Virus record (IMG/VR): IMGVR_UViG_3300033148_002771 | Coordinates: 1 to 49,551 of that record | From: a virus | Reading direction: 5' to 3' (one strand) | DNA length: 49,551 nucleotides | In this document: positions 22,860 through 31,644 of the stretch, in pieces | How positions within the stretch are numbered: position 1 is the stretch's first letter | Layout of the letters: the number at the start of each line of letters is the position of its first letter | Notes under the pieces: generated by a model | What the model was told of the DNA's origin: nothing | Databases searched by the model: none | What the model saw: the letters and a program-made list of their open reading frames with translations, nothing else | Made by a program: the position numbers and the translations under genes

Positions 22860-23918
22860 ATGAAGGTAGCCCATTTTGGAAATTTCGCTCCGAATAGAGC
22901 AGGAATACATTCTGCCGCAAGGGACTTAATCTTAGCAGAGAGAAGTGTTGGGATAGAGTCTAATTATATTGATTATGGTTCTGAAGCGGACTGTACCTTT
23001 AGCCGTGTCTGGCTCAAAGACGGGGAGATAGAAACAGTAGCTCCCGATTGGGCAATTCAAGAAGCGGACTTAATCGTACATCATTCTTGTATTCCCCCGA
23101 AAGTTCAGGAAACTGGAAAGCCCATAGTGATGTATTTACATGGGCGACCCGAATATAGTTTTATGCTTGACTGGCAGAAGAAAACTGGATGTTTGAGGGA
23201 GGGGATGCACCGTGTCTCCCTGCCCCAATATAAGAAATTTATTACTTTTTGGGGCGAGCATGTCGACTATTGGAAATACTTATTTCCAAGTAGAGAAATA
23301 GAATTAGCTCCCCCGCCGATAGACCTTAAACGATATTCGGTAAAAGGCAAAATCTATCAATTCAAACCGGAAGAAACGGGTAGTCCTAATATCCTCATTT
23401 GCGATATGTGGAGAGAGGACATTACACCCTTCAATACTGTAATCGCGGCTATGAAATTTGCGGAGTTGCATTGTCCTACTGCCAAGATACATGTTATAGC
23501 AGTACCCGTCCCCGGAAAATCGAATCCCGTGATCGACCCCATGTTCGGCAATTTAAGAAAACAGGGTTGTCTGGGCAAAATTGCTACTATCGTAAGGAAT
23601 CTTGAGGATATAATGAGAGCGTCAGACATCTTAATCTCCCCTGTTGGGATTGAGACAAGAACTATTTTGGAGGCTTCCGCCCTCGGACTTCCGGTTGTGG
23701 CCGGAACAGGGTGTCAGCTTGCTTCGTTTGTTTCTGATCCTCGGAGTATTGACGGAACGGTTAATGCAATTCGGAAATGTTGGGAAAGGTTTAGGTCAAC
23801 AGACAAAACTGTTACCAAAGAGAAAATAAGAGGAAAGATAAAAAGAAATTACGGGTTAAATAAAACAGGTCTCGCAGTTAAAGAGATCTACGAAGGAGTT
23901 TGTGGTGGCAACGTATAG
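22860..23918 (+). CDS. GT-B glycosyltransferase, 352 aa
   Basis: ATG 22860 with AGAGGAA upstream is chosen over an in-frame start at 22836 that has no site. The N-terminal Rossmann-like half opens with MKVAHFGNFAPNRAGIHSAA; the C-terminal half ends the donor-binding region with RTILEASALGLPVVAGTG, the GT4-type glutamate motif. It would transfer a sugar from a nucleotide-sugar to an unknown acceptor. It lies between two fibre genes and overlaps the next by 14 bases, so it could glycosylate a fibre or the host surface. Confidence 0.75.
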   Translation: MKVAHFGNFAPNRAGIHSAARDLILAERSVGIESNYIDYGSEADCTFSRVWLKDGEIETVAPDWAIQEADLIVHHSCIPPKVQETGKPIVMYLHGRPEYSFMLDWQKKTGCLREGMHRVSLPQYKKFITFWGEHVDYWKYLFPSREIELAPPPIDLKRYSVKGKIYQFKPEETGSPNILICDMWREDITPFNTVIAAMKFAELHCPTAKIHVIAVPVPGKSNPVIDPMFGNLRKQGCLGKIATIVRNLEDIMRASDILISPVGIETRTILEASALGLPVVAGTGCQLASFVSDPRSIDGTVNAIRKCWERFRSTDKTVTKEKIRGKIKRNYGLNKTGLAVKEIYEGVCGGNV

Positions 23919-24489
23919 AGTTCCAGTATTAGATGAATTTAGTTGGCAATCCCCAGTTTTAGACAAGGACCTTACCGCCCCTCCTGGCGGTGAATCTAAG
24001 GGTGACAGATACATCGTCGCCAGTGTTGCTTCGGGGGATTGGGAAGGATTGGAAGATCATATTTTAACATATGACGGTGCGGCTTGGTTGGACGCTACCC
24101 CCACCGAAGGTTGGTATGTGTATATTGATGACGAGAACGCCTTCTATAAATACACTGGTGCCGCTTGGGAAATAGAGGATATTTCTGCTCTTGAGAGTGA
24201 CATTACCAGTATAGACACGCGGGTTTCCAATGTAGAATCGAGCGTTGGTAGCATAGATACCCATGTCGACAGTTGTGATTCGAGTATCGTAAGTATCAAT
24301 ACAAGAGCATCTAACATAGAATCCAGTGTTGGAAGTATTGATATTCGCGTCGATAGCTGTGATTCAAGTATTGTGAGTATAGACACGAGGGCGTCTAATA
24401 TAGAGTCAAGTGTCGGGAGTATTAACACAGCTAAACAGGACAAAGGTACTTACGTGTCCGAATATGGGGCGATAGAGTTTACAATTTAG
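23905..24489 (+). CDS. DUF2793-like fibre protein with 14-residue repeats, 194 aa
   Basis: Two GTG codons start this gene; GTG 23905 has AAGGAG at the better distance. Residues 1-90 (DLTAPPGGESKGDRYIV, GWYVYIDDENAFYKY) match a small domain found at the front of phage fibre proteins. Residues about 100-172 are five 14-residue repeats of SIxTRxSNxESSVG and SIxxxVDSCDSSIV. The repeats probably form a trimeric coiled coil; two units carry a Cys. The end (TYVSEYGAIEFTI) may contact the next fibre part. Confidence 0.65.
   Translation: MATYRVPVLDEFSWQSPVLDKDLTAPPGGESKGDRYIVASVASGDWEGLEDHILTYDGAAWLDATPTEGWYVYIDDENAFYKYTGAAWEIEDISALESDITSIDTRVSNVESSVGSIDTHVDSCDSSIVSINTRASNIESSVGSIDIRVDSCDSSIVSIDTRASNIESSVGSINTAKQDKGTYVSEYGAIEFTI
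24208..24417 (+). repeat. Five 42-base coding repeats
   Basis: Five units of exactly 42 bases encode 14-residue repeats alternating between two types, so the higher order unit is 84 bases (two repeats). The units are similar but not identical in DNA, with many silent differences, which suggests selection on protein rather than recent copying. Confidence 0.85.
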
Positions 24490-24497
24490 GGTGAATG

Positions 24498-25670
24498 ATG
24501 ACTAATTATAAGGTTCCTGTGATAACGGGAACATCTTTAACCACTGGTGATCTGCTCCGATGGGACGGTAGTAATTGGGTAAACTACGCGGATAGTAATT
24601 ATGACCTCGCCGCCCATACTCACGATGGGGACATCCTTCAACTTGACGGGGTTAATAGCGACGGCGGGGCGTTTTTGTTCAATACCACCGGGGTGGTGAC
24701 GTTCAATCAGTCCATAGTATCAGCTAACTATACCGCGGCAAATCTTTTGACAGCCTGTGCTACTAACGCCGGAGCTTTGGACTTTAGTGCCGCTTCCAAG
24801 ACTTTAACCGTTGAGAATAATGCCATTGTTAGTCAAGATTATTCTGTTGACGGAACACCGCAGTTTGGTCAAATTCGTGTTGGACATGATTCAGGTAATG
24901 GATTAGTAGATATAGCTAAAGCCGCTGGTGCCGCCACATCGGTTACAAGAACCTTTTCTACAAATACTGGTGCGAGTTCTTATTGGGATTTTGTGAAATC
25001 TCATTCTGATTCATTAGATACTTATGTTGAAACAATAGATGATGATGTTCTCGGAATACTTAGATTTTTTGGTGTAGATGATGTTCCATCATTACAGATG
25101 GGTGCTGCAATTACCGCTAAACAAAATGGGGCAGCAAGCACTGGATTTATTCCTACAGATTTGACTTTTATAACTGCTTCTGCTGCTGCATTTAATTCAG
25201 ATCAGTTAGTGCTACATCACGATGGCGGAGTTGGAATTGGAGAAGATGCTCCTGGCCAAACAGGATATGCAAAATTAGAAATTAAAGGAACTCATGCCTC
25301 TGCCGACGGCCCACATACTATTTGGAAAACAACAGAAGATGAATATCCAGTTCAGCAAGTTATGGCGTGGGCACATAATAATACTGCTATTACTTTTGAC
25401 GCTTATTATGATGGAGCACATAAAAGTTCAAATGCTGGAAGTAATGCACGAATCCATAAAATTACAAATTTATTGAAATTTAGATATGACTCTGGTGTTG
25501 CTCAAGGAGAAACTGTTACTTGGAATGACGCACTAATTATAGATTTAGTTGATGGCGGAATAAGTATGCCAAATATGAAATCCGGTACAGACCAGGCAAA
25601 TGCGGGGGCGGCGGCAAATGAACTATGGGTGGATACCGATGATGACAACACAATCAAGCTGGGAACGTAA
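24498..25670 (+). CDS. Tail fibre protein, 390 aa
   Basis: ATG 24498 is chosen with AGGGTGA upstream; ATG 24495 is in frame too. The start (MTNYKVPVITGTSLTTGDLL) parallels that of the preceding fibre. It contains NYDLAAHTHDGD, a His-rich fibre motif, and ends with a domain (PNMKSGTDQANAGAAANELW, DTDDDNTIKL) common at fibre C-termini. The central part (24940-25560) appears more AT-rich, with Gly and Arg codons unlike the flanks, suggesting it came from another source. Confidence 0.7.
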   Translation: MTNYKVPVITGTSLTTGDLLRWDGSNWVNYADSNYDLAAHTHDGDILQLDGVNSDGGAFLFNTTGVVTFNQSIVSANYTAANLLTACATNAGALDFSAASKTLTVENNAIVSQDYSVDGTPQFGQIRVGHDSGNGLVDIAKAAGAATSVTRTFSTNTGASSYWDFVKSHSDSLDTYVETIDDDVLGILRFFGVDDVPSLQMGAAITAKQNGAASTGFIPTDLTFITASAAAFNSDQLVLHHDGGVGIGEDAPGQTGYAKLEIKGTHASADGPHTIWKTTEDEYPVQQVMAWAHNNTAITFDAYYDGAHKSSNAGSNARIHKITNLLKFRYDSGVAQGETVTWNDALIIDLVDGGISMPNMKSGTDQANAGAAANELWVDTDDDNTIKLGT

Positions 25671-25684
25671 GGAGCAATAATACA

Positions 25685-26590
25685 ATGGCAGGTTTAGATT
25701 TTCCACAAATGGGCGGTAATATAACCCCAGAAGCTATAATGGACGACTGGTATCAGCGCGGCATGGCCGCTATAGATCAACGTTATGAGCAGCAATGGAA
25801 TGAGGTCAATAGGCGGGCCTCAACCCTCGGACCACGTAGACATGCGGAAATGCTTAATGATATACAGGCCAGGTCCAGGGCTGAGTTAGGTGATTTTCAC
25901 CGAGCCGCACAAGCCCGTGCCGCGGAATTTCAGCTTATAGATCGACTTGCTCAACAGGATGGATTTGACCCGTATGAAGTTAAGATGCGTATAGCTCTTG
26001 GGCCGGAAGTTGAAGCTGCTATGTTCCCGAAACAGGTTGCCCCACGATCCTTCGAGCAAAAATTCGCAGAGATACAAGCACATGAGAATAGACTTAGGCG
26101 GCGTCAGGCGGAATTTTTTACCGACCCCGGCGGGCAGCGGATCAGAGATTGGAAAAAATTCTGGTTTGCCGAGGAAAGAACCCGGCCCACAATTTATAGA
26201 CGATCTTATGACCCTACGGATAAGGATGTATATGAATTTGAGGGTAGACGCGGACTGTATAAGATTGCTGGTGCAAAAGATATGCAAGATTTGTTCCAGA
26301 TTCAACGCGAGATGGATGTCCTCGAACAACTCCGCGAAGAATTATTCAATCAGCCAAACATTGCAACCAGAGTCAGGGGTGCGATGCTGCGGCGTAAACG
26401 CGACCCCAAACATGATTCCCTAACAACACGAATACAAAAATCTGCTGGTGCAGATCAACCTAAACCGCGGGCACCAAAAGTCAAACAGCGGACGCCGCAA
26501 CCCCCAACAGAATATCCCGACGCCACTTGGGATGATAAACGAAAGATGTGGACCGTTGTTCGTGACGGTCGCTTGATGGGAGTTAAATAA
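25685..26590 (+). CDS. Helical internal virion protein candidate, 301 aa
   Basis: AAGGAG lies upstream of ATG 25685. Mostly helical, rich in Arg, Gln, Ala and Glu, with a Pro/Lys-rich C-terminus (KPRAPKVKQRTPQPPTEYP) and a short final beta piece (WDDKRKMWTVVRDGRLMGVK). It precedes the giant ejection-type protein and overlaps it by one base. Likely part of the ejected core. Confidence 0.55.
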   Translation: MAGLDFPQMGGNITPEAIMDDWYQRGMAAIDQRYEQQWNEVNRRASTLGPRRHAEMLNDIQARSRAELGDFHRAAQARAAEFQLIDRLAQQDGFDPYEVKMRIALGPEVEAAMFPKQVAPRSFEQKFAEIQAHENRLRRRQAEFFTDPGGQRIRDWKKFWFAEERTRPTIYRRSYDPTDKDVYEFEGRRGLYKIAGAKDMQDLFQIQREMDVLEQLREELFNQPNIATRVRGAMLRRKRDPKHDSLTTRIQKSAGADQPKPRAPKVKQRTPQPPTEYPDATWDDKRKMWTVVRDGRLMGVK

Positions 26591-29500
26591 TGCCACTTAT
26601 TGACTTGGGACCAGCACCAGAAGATTACCTACAACCCGTCCAACCTATTCAGGAAACCGGACTTGTCGACCTCGGTCCCGCTCCGCAAACAGACTTAACT
26701 ACCGGACAGAAAATTGGTGCAGTTAAGCAATTTATAGAACGTACTCAAGAACAGATAAAAGCCGAAGCCAAATCAGTAGATCGTTATAAGATCCAACGAC
26801 TGCTCAGCTTGAATCCTAATCTTACGCCCGAACAAGCTGAACGTGGTGCTATCGGTTTGACTTCTTCCATAATGGATACAGCAACGGAATATGCCAAGAA
26901 AATTACTGCCGGTGAAGCTGCTAAAGCAGTACGGGCTAAACTTGAATTGCAGCTAATTTATGGCGGAGGCGGTACTGGCGAAGAAAAGAAAGAAGCAGCG
27001 GAACAATTCAAGAAACAAGCGGTAAGCGAGGCGGCAAGGGAATTTCAACTACAAGCACAGGATGTAGCAGACGCAGAGTCTATGCTCAAAGATCAAGAAT
27101 CCCTTAAAGGTGAGTTCATCGCTAAGACGGCACGACGATGGGATCGTGGTATCGTCAATACTATAGGTGGGGGTTTATATTTTTTAGATACGCTGACACG
27201 AGCTATGGACATGATAGATATAGATATGGGTGATATGGACGCCCCGGGTGGTTATGCTGCACGAGCAAGAGTTTGGCACGATATGCTACAAGCCCCAGTA
27301 TTTCAGCCGGTAGTAGAAAATGCTTTCGACAAATACTTTGGGGCGGCTGCGGAGACTGCCCCGTTTATGATTACTACCACGATACCGCATGTTCTTTCCG
27401 GTGGGGCAACTATGCCCGCATATGCGGGAAGTTTTCTTGTAGCATTTGGGATAGAAGGCAATAATGCAGCCCAAGCAACATTAGATAGAGGCGGCAGCAC
27501 AAAGGAAGCCAATATGCGGGGTTTTATTGTCGGCCTCTTTAACGGCATTATAGAAATAGCGGGTGGCTCAGGTGGCAAGTTCGTAAAATCAGATATGGCC
27601 CGTAAGGTGACGAGCAAATTGATGAGGGCAAAAGTTATTACCAAAGAATACGCCAAAAATATGCTCAAAGAAGGTTTTTTGGAGGAACTACCCCAGGAGT
27701 TTATCCATATGACCGCGGGGGGTAGCGTGCCCAGGAACTCGGATGGCACAGTAGATTGGAATGCTGCTTTTAACCAAGGTTGGGATGCTGCTCTAACAGG
27801 TACGATACTCGGTGGGGCATTTGGTGTACCCGGCACAATAAGTGCTGCTGTGAAAACGAAGGTACAGAAGAAAGGGGTTCCGCTCGTTAATGTCCCCACA
27901 ACACTTGCCGAGGAAATCCGGGCAAAAGAGGCCGTTAAAGAGGGGGAGACGAAATATATCGACACCGTGGTGGGTAAAGTCCCTGTCTCCGCTGATATTA
28001 AAAACATCCCTAATCCCACACCCATCCAGACTTCCGTCATAGATCGCAATATCAAGCTCAGAATTGCCCACCAAATAGCCAAAAAGATGGGCATGAAGGC
28101 CGAGGAATTTGAGATATACAAGCAAACATACGGCGAGCAGTCCTCTATGGCTGACATGACAGATGAACAGCTTGATGACCTGCTCGGACAATTACAACAA
28201 GATGGTACTGCCGCCGGACTTACAGCGGAAGATGTTATAGTTAAGGCTACTCCAGCAGAAGAGTTGCTGAAACAAGTTAAGTCGTCCAGACATTATAAGC
28301 ATGAGACTGAGGCCCAAAAGAGGGAGCGTGAACCGGGGATTCTACGTATGAAATACGATGCCGCCATAAGTAAGTGGCATGGCTTCTGGGCCAGTCAGGA
28401 TAGGGTACGCAATATAGTCCGTAAATTAGATAACTATATGGATGGTGGCCCAGCTACACGATACATCTGGGACGCTATAAAGAAGGCAAGATCGCGTAAA
28501 GAACAATCCTGGAATATAATGATGCGTGACGTGCAAAAGAAATGGGCTGACGGTGGAGTGGACATCGCTAAGATGCAGGATACAAAGCGTAAGGATGTCA
28601 TAGTAGACAAAAATGGTAAAGGATTTTCAGTCAGTGACACTGAACGTATTGGCCTTTATCTCGTATCCAAGGATAAAGAAGCTAATAAGAAAGTATCTGG
28701 TTGGTTTGAGGATAATAACATTGATAGCAAGAAAGCCTTCGACGCTATTACAAAGTCCGTCGAATCAAACGAGCAGGAAAAGTTGGTCGCTGATACTATA
28801 GCTGAATACTTTGAAACCCGCAGCCCTGCTTTCTTTGCGGCGGCAGAGATTATGGGGATCGAAATCGAGATAATAAAAAACTATTTTCCCCTTTTGTCTG
28901 TAGATCCCGATCTTTCAACCGGTGAGGATGTAGTTGAACTGTTCCTGGAACATTTTGAAAATCAATTACAGGTACCGGGCAAACAGCATACTAAAAAAAG
29001 AACAGGTGGCACGGACAAAGTTGAGTGGGATGCTATCAAGATTTTCACCCGTGTATCCAACAGGATGGAATCTTTAATTGAAGTCGGCCCTGTTGCTCAG
29101 CAGGTATATAAGTTGGTTAAGAGCAAGGGAATGAGGGAAGCTATCAATGACGCCACCTTCGGCAAGGGTGCTGACATCATACAAAAATGGATTCGAGATT
29201 CTGCTCGTGGGACATCCGCGATAAATACTGATGCCCTTGAAAAAATTATAAGCGGGCTGCGGACAAATGCTGTCCAATATACGCTTGGCCTGAAACTCTT
29301 TACGTCGGCACCAAAAGCTATGTTGTCCTTTTTGAACGGTTTGGCGTCAGAACCAGCAATGATCCCATATGCTATGGAAGTCCTGGCTGAATATAGAACT
29401 TTAGGCGGTATAAAACGGATTCAAGATGAAGTATATTCTAAGTCAACAATTATGGAAAATCGTAATGCAGAACGTGACATACGGACTATGTGGAACGACA

Positions 29501-30381
29501 AAACTATCCGTAAGTTCTTTGCCGGTAAGAAGCTATCGCCATTTGGCCTGCGGTATTGGTCACATACAGATGCCGCCACAGCTAATGCAATATGGTTAGC
29601 TGCTTACCGGCTTGCCAGGGGTCGCGGTAAGAATATGAGTGAGGCAGATGCCCGTATCTTCGCGGACAACCGGGCGCAAGAGTCACAACCTATGGCGAGT
29701 GTCGAGGATTTACCGGATGTGTTCAGGGGTAGTGAGCTTAGTAAGGCCGTAACAACCTTCATGGGTATGCTAAATACCACACAACAATACTTGAAGCACG
29801 ATATAATTGGCGAATACAGAGCAGGAAAGATCTCCGGCACGAAAGCGTCCTACCGCTTCATGATGGGCGAAGTATTGCCTGCTATGGTACTCGGGGTCAT
29901 CGTTCGGGGGCGACTACCGGAAACACCGGGGGAAATGGCGGAGGACCTCATATCCTACCTTATATACCCGGCAATTTTCCTGGGCAGGTTTCTTTTTAAT
30001 GTAGCAACGGGAAATTATGACCCCGTCACTACCAGCATATCTATGATGCCGTTACGGGCATTTGAAGAAGCAGTTAGGACAACCGCCGCGGTCAAGAAAG
30101 GCGATGTGCCGGGGATAGTTGAGGGTGCTGCCCGTACATACGGAGCAGCAACAGGACAGATCCCCGAGCAGGCTATCATAACAGCACGTGGAGCTTATGA
30201 TTTGGCTACCGGAGAATCAGATGACTGGCGTCGACTCATGCGTACTGAAAGCAGTCTAAAATATCATGCTTCAAAAAAGGAAACAAGCAGATCAGCGACA
30301 AGAAGAAAGCCGAGTGCGAGGAGAAAACCAAGTGGACAAAGACGTACAAGACAAACTCATAAAAGACGTAGCAGGTCTTAA
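26590..30381 (+). CDS. Giant internal virion / ejection protein, 1263 aa
   Basis: The largest protein of the genome. The N-terminus carries two copies of a short motif (LIDLGPAPEDY and LVDLGPAPQTD). Hydrophobic stretches occur near residues 235-330 and 1100-1140 (VLPAMVLGVIVRG, YLIYPAIFLGRFLFNVATGN), which suits insertion into the host envelope during ejection. The C-terminal third resembles a large helical domain of phage polyvalent proteins. No lysozyme-type motif was found. The basic tail overlaps the next gene. Confidence 0.65.
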   Translation: MPLIDLGPAPEDYLQPVQPIQETGLVDLGPAPQTDLTTGQKIGAVKQFIERTQEQIKAEAKSVDRYKIQRLLSLNPNLTPEQAERGAIGLTSSIMDTATEYAKKITAGEAAKAVRAKLELQLIYGGGGTGEEKKEAAEQFKKQAVSEAAREFQLQAQDVADAESMLKDQESLKGEFIAKTARRWDRGIVNTIGGGLYFLDTLTRAMDMIDIDMGDMDAPGGYAARARVWHDMLQAPVFQPVVENAFDKYFGAAAETAPFMITTTIPHVLSGGATMPAYAGSFLVAFGIEGNNAAQATLDRGGSTKEANMRGFIVGLFNGIIEIAGGSGGKFVKSDMARKVTSKLMRAKVITKEYAKNMLKEGFLEELPQEFIHMTAGGSVPRNSDGTVDWNAAFNQGWDAALTGTILGGAFGVPGTISAAVKTKVQKKGVPLVNVPTTLAEEIRAKEAVKEGETKYIDTVVGKVPVSADIKNIPNPTPIQTSVIDRNIKLRIAHQIAKKMGMKAEEFEIYKQTYGEQSSMADMTDEQLDDLLGQLQQDGTAAGLTAEDVIVKATPAEELLKQVKSSRHYKHETEAQKREREPGILRMKYDAAISKWHGFWASQDRVRNIVRKLDNYMDGGPATRYIWDAIKKARSRKEQSWNIMMRDVQKKWADGGVDIAKMQDTKRKDVIVDKNGKGFSVSDTERIGLYLVSKDKEANKKVSGWFEDNNIDSKKAFDAITKSVESNEQEKLVADTIAEYFETRSPAFFAAAEIMGIEIEIIKNYFPLLSVDPDLSTGEDVVELFLEHFENQLQVPGKQHTKKRTGGTDKVEWDAIKIFTRVSNRMESLIEVGPVAQQVYKLVKSKGMREAINDATFGKGADIIQKWIRDSARGTSAINTDALEKIISGLRTNAVQYTLGLKLFTSAPKAMLSFLNGLASEPAMIPYAMEVLAEYRTLGGIKRIQDEVYSKSTIMENRNAERDIRTMWNDKTIRKFFAGKKLSPFGLRYWSHTDAATANAIWLAAYRLARGRGKNMSEADARIFADNRAQESQPMASVEDLPDVFRGSELSKAVTTFMGMLNTTQQYLKHDIIGEYRAGKISGTKASYRFMMGEVLPAMVLGVIVRGRLPETPGEMAEDLISYLIYPAIFLGRFLFNVATGNYDPVTTSISMMPLRAFEEAVRTTAAVKKGDVPGIVEGAARTYGAATGQIPEQAIITARGAYDLATGESDDWRRLMRTESSLKYHASKKETSRSATRRKPSARRKPSGQRRTRQTHKRRSRS

Positions 30382-30520
30382 AGCCGATATGGACTGGGTG
30401 AAAAAGATGCTGAGTAATCACTATCAGCATCACGAGAAACTAATCTTCTGGCTGATTCTCGGTCTTTCCGGTGCAGTCGGTAGCCTGCTTCTCTTGCTCA
30501 TTCAAATGGGACGAGTGTAA
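30332..30520 (+). CDS. Holin-like (XhlA-type) protein, 62 aa
   Basis: I use GTG 30332, which has GAGGAG eight bases upstream, instead of an earlier in-frame start. A charged helix (DKLIKDVAGLKADMDWVKKM) is followed by one membrane helix (LIFWLILGLSGAVGSLLLLL). This arrangement is that of small XhlA-like phage proteins that aid lysis. It is the last gene of the plus arm and its start overlaps the ejection gene by 50 bases. Its last 81 bases overlap antisense with 30440-30754. Confidence 0.65.
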   Translation: MDKDVQDKLIKDVAGLKADMDWVKKMLSNHYQHHEKLIFWLILGLSGAVGSLLLLLIQMGRV

Positions 30521-30754
30521 AGCAACCAAATAGTCACCAAGCTCTTGCGGGATTTCAGTGCCCTGGTCATGGTATATCCGGTGCTTCCGCTGCATCCCGG
30601 CTGCTCCCGCCGTTTCCCAGTTTTGTGCTACTCGCAATTCATTTTCAACAATCCCCGACTCTACGTAAACAAAGCAACCGTTGATGTCAAAAAGGATAGA
30701 TGTTACTTCCGGTAAATCCTGTATTTTAATTGACACGCCCTTAACTATAATCAT
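30440..30754 (-). CDS. Unknown protein, 104 aa
   Basis: AGGAG lies seven bases before ATG 30754. The first 45 residues form a beta-rich domain (MIIVKGVSIKIQDL, ILFDINGCFVYVESG). The C-terminal 25 residues are polar and lie antisense to the holin-like gene, so this part may be unconstrained. It ends the minus arm. Confidence 0.5.
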   Translation of the reverse strand: MIIVKGVSIKIQDLPEVTSILFDINGCFVYVESGIVENELRVAQNWETAGAAGMQRKHRIYHDQGTEIPQELGDYLVALHSSHLNEQEKQATDCTGKTENQPED

Positions 30755-30756
30755 CT

Positions 30757-30972
30757 CTATCTCCTACTTACTTTTTCAATGAACGCATCAACCCATCCTT
30801 GGCGGGTAAATACCTGATTGTCCCTGGTTCGTTCTGTTTTCAGGCGTACACGCCTACCCCTAACTAAATAACCCTTCGTAGTCCAATATGTTATGGTACG
30901 CCGAGTACGACGGACGCTATACTTCATACGAAGATACTCTGGTACTTGACGTATGAATAGCATGTCAGTCAT
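30757..30972 (-). CDS. Small HTH-like DNA-binding protein, 71 aa
   Basis: The sequence FIRQVPEYLRMKYSVRRTRR followed by TITYWTTKGYLVRG resembles winged or excisionase-type HTH proteins. It is very basic. It begins in an ATGA overlap with the gene upstream. It might regulate the minus arm or late genes. Confidence 0.55.
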   Translation of the reverse strand: MTDMLFIRQVPEYLRMKYSVRRTRRTITYWTTKGYLVRGRRVRLKTERTRDNQVFTRQGWVDAFIEKVSRR

Positions 30973-31457
30973 AGCTGTTCATAACCTTCCTTCGCAAGTC
31001 GGGCACGCAGAGCTTTATTAGACTCGCTCGTTGCTCTACCCCGTTCTCTTGCGATCTCTGCTCTTCGTTCATCTCTCAATCTCGCATATTCTGTTGGGTT
31101 GTCTCCATCATGTAATCCTATTAAAGTATCACTCGCTATCTCATCGGTAGGATCTTCTATGCCGTCCCAATGTTCCCAGGGAACATGCGGCAAGGGAAGC
31201 TCACTATTTGGCGTAATGTAAATACTATACCCGTGCCGTCGTTCGGAAGCGGGCCGTAAGACAACGCATACAATCCACACTTTTCCAATTTCACTTGTTA
31301 CCTTAATGGCCCAACCCGGTTTTCCAAAGGGACCGAGCTTAATGAACGCTCCCAAATTCTCAACTCCTCCCTCATCCATAGCTCGTACTACGGTTTTACG
31401 GGTACAGTTTTCCATAATCCAGTTGACCAGATGCTTGCGTTCTGTAAAATGTTTCAT
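30969..31457 (-). CDS. Unknown protein, 162 aa
   Basis: TTAGGAA lies upstream of ATG 31457. N-terminal helices (LVNWIMENCTRKTVVRAM) are followed by a beta region (WAIKVTSEIGKVWIVCVVLR) and an Arg-rich helical tail. No known motif. Follows a structured intergenic segment. Confidence 0.6.
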   Translation of the reverse strand: MKHFTERKHLVNWIMENCTRKTVVRAMDEGGVENLGAFIKLGPFGKPGWAIKVTSEIGKVWIVCVVLRPASERRHGYSIYITPNSELPLPHVPWEHWDGIEDPTDEIASDTLIGLHDGDNPTEYARLRDERRAEIARERGRATSESNKALRARLAKEGYEQL

Positions 31458-31474
31458 ATTATTATTCCTAATAT

Positions 31475-31535
31475 GGGGCGGGCAGGCTCACCGGTTCGGT
31501 GCCTGATTCCTTATCCGGTGTATAATTCCCGCCCC
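31475..31535 (-). terminator. Structured intergenic segment with GC hairpins
   Basis: GGGGCGGG (31475-31482) pairs with CCCGCCCC (31528-31535). Inside, CACCG (31489-31493) pairs with CGGTG (31497-31501), extended by CAGG/CCTG with a two-base bulge. The segment lies between the 33-aa membrane gene and the 162-aa gene. It probably terminates or slows minus-strand transcription, though a clear U-run is absent. Confidence 0.5.
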
Positions 31536-31542
31536 ACGCTAA

Positions 31543-31644
31543 TTAGCTAATGAGGGCAATCAGCTTTTTGACTCCGATAGTTATGACCGGGCTTAGAACA
31601 TACCCGATCAACACACCAATTAGAATTGCCACAGGGTCCGACAT
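31543..31644 (-). CDS. Small membrane peptide, 33 aa
   Basis: AAAGGAG precedes ATG 31644 at good spacing. The peptide is almost wholly hydrophobic (DPVAILIGVLIGYVLSPVIT) with a Lys pair near the end: a single membrane helix. It overlaps the stop of the 182-aa membrane protein by one base. It belongs to a three-gene membrane or coiled-coil cluster that could serve lysis. Confidence 0.55.
   Translation of the reverse strand: MSDPVAILIGVLIGYVLSPVITIGVKKLIALIS

Noticed and set aside
24208-24417. CRISPR-like array
   Set aside because: The repeats are contiguous 42-base coding units with no spacers and stay in frame within a fibre gene.
27303-28157. 284-aa open frame on the minus strand
   Set aside because: It lies wholly inside the 1263-aa ejection gene, is in a Ser/Pro/Thr-rich shadow frame, and has no ribosome binding site or neighbours on that strand.
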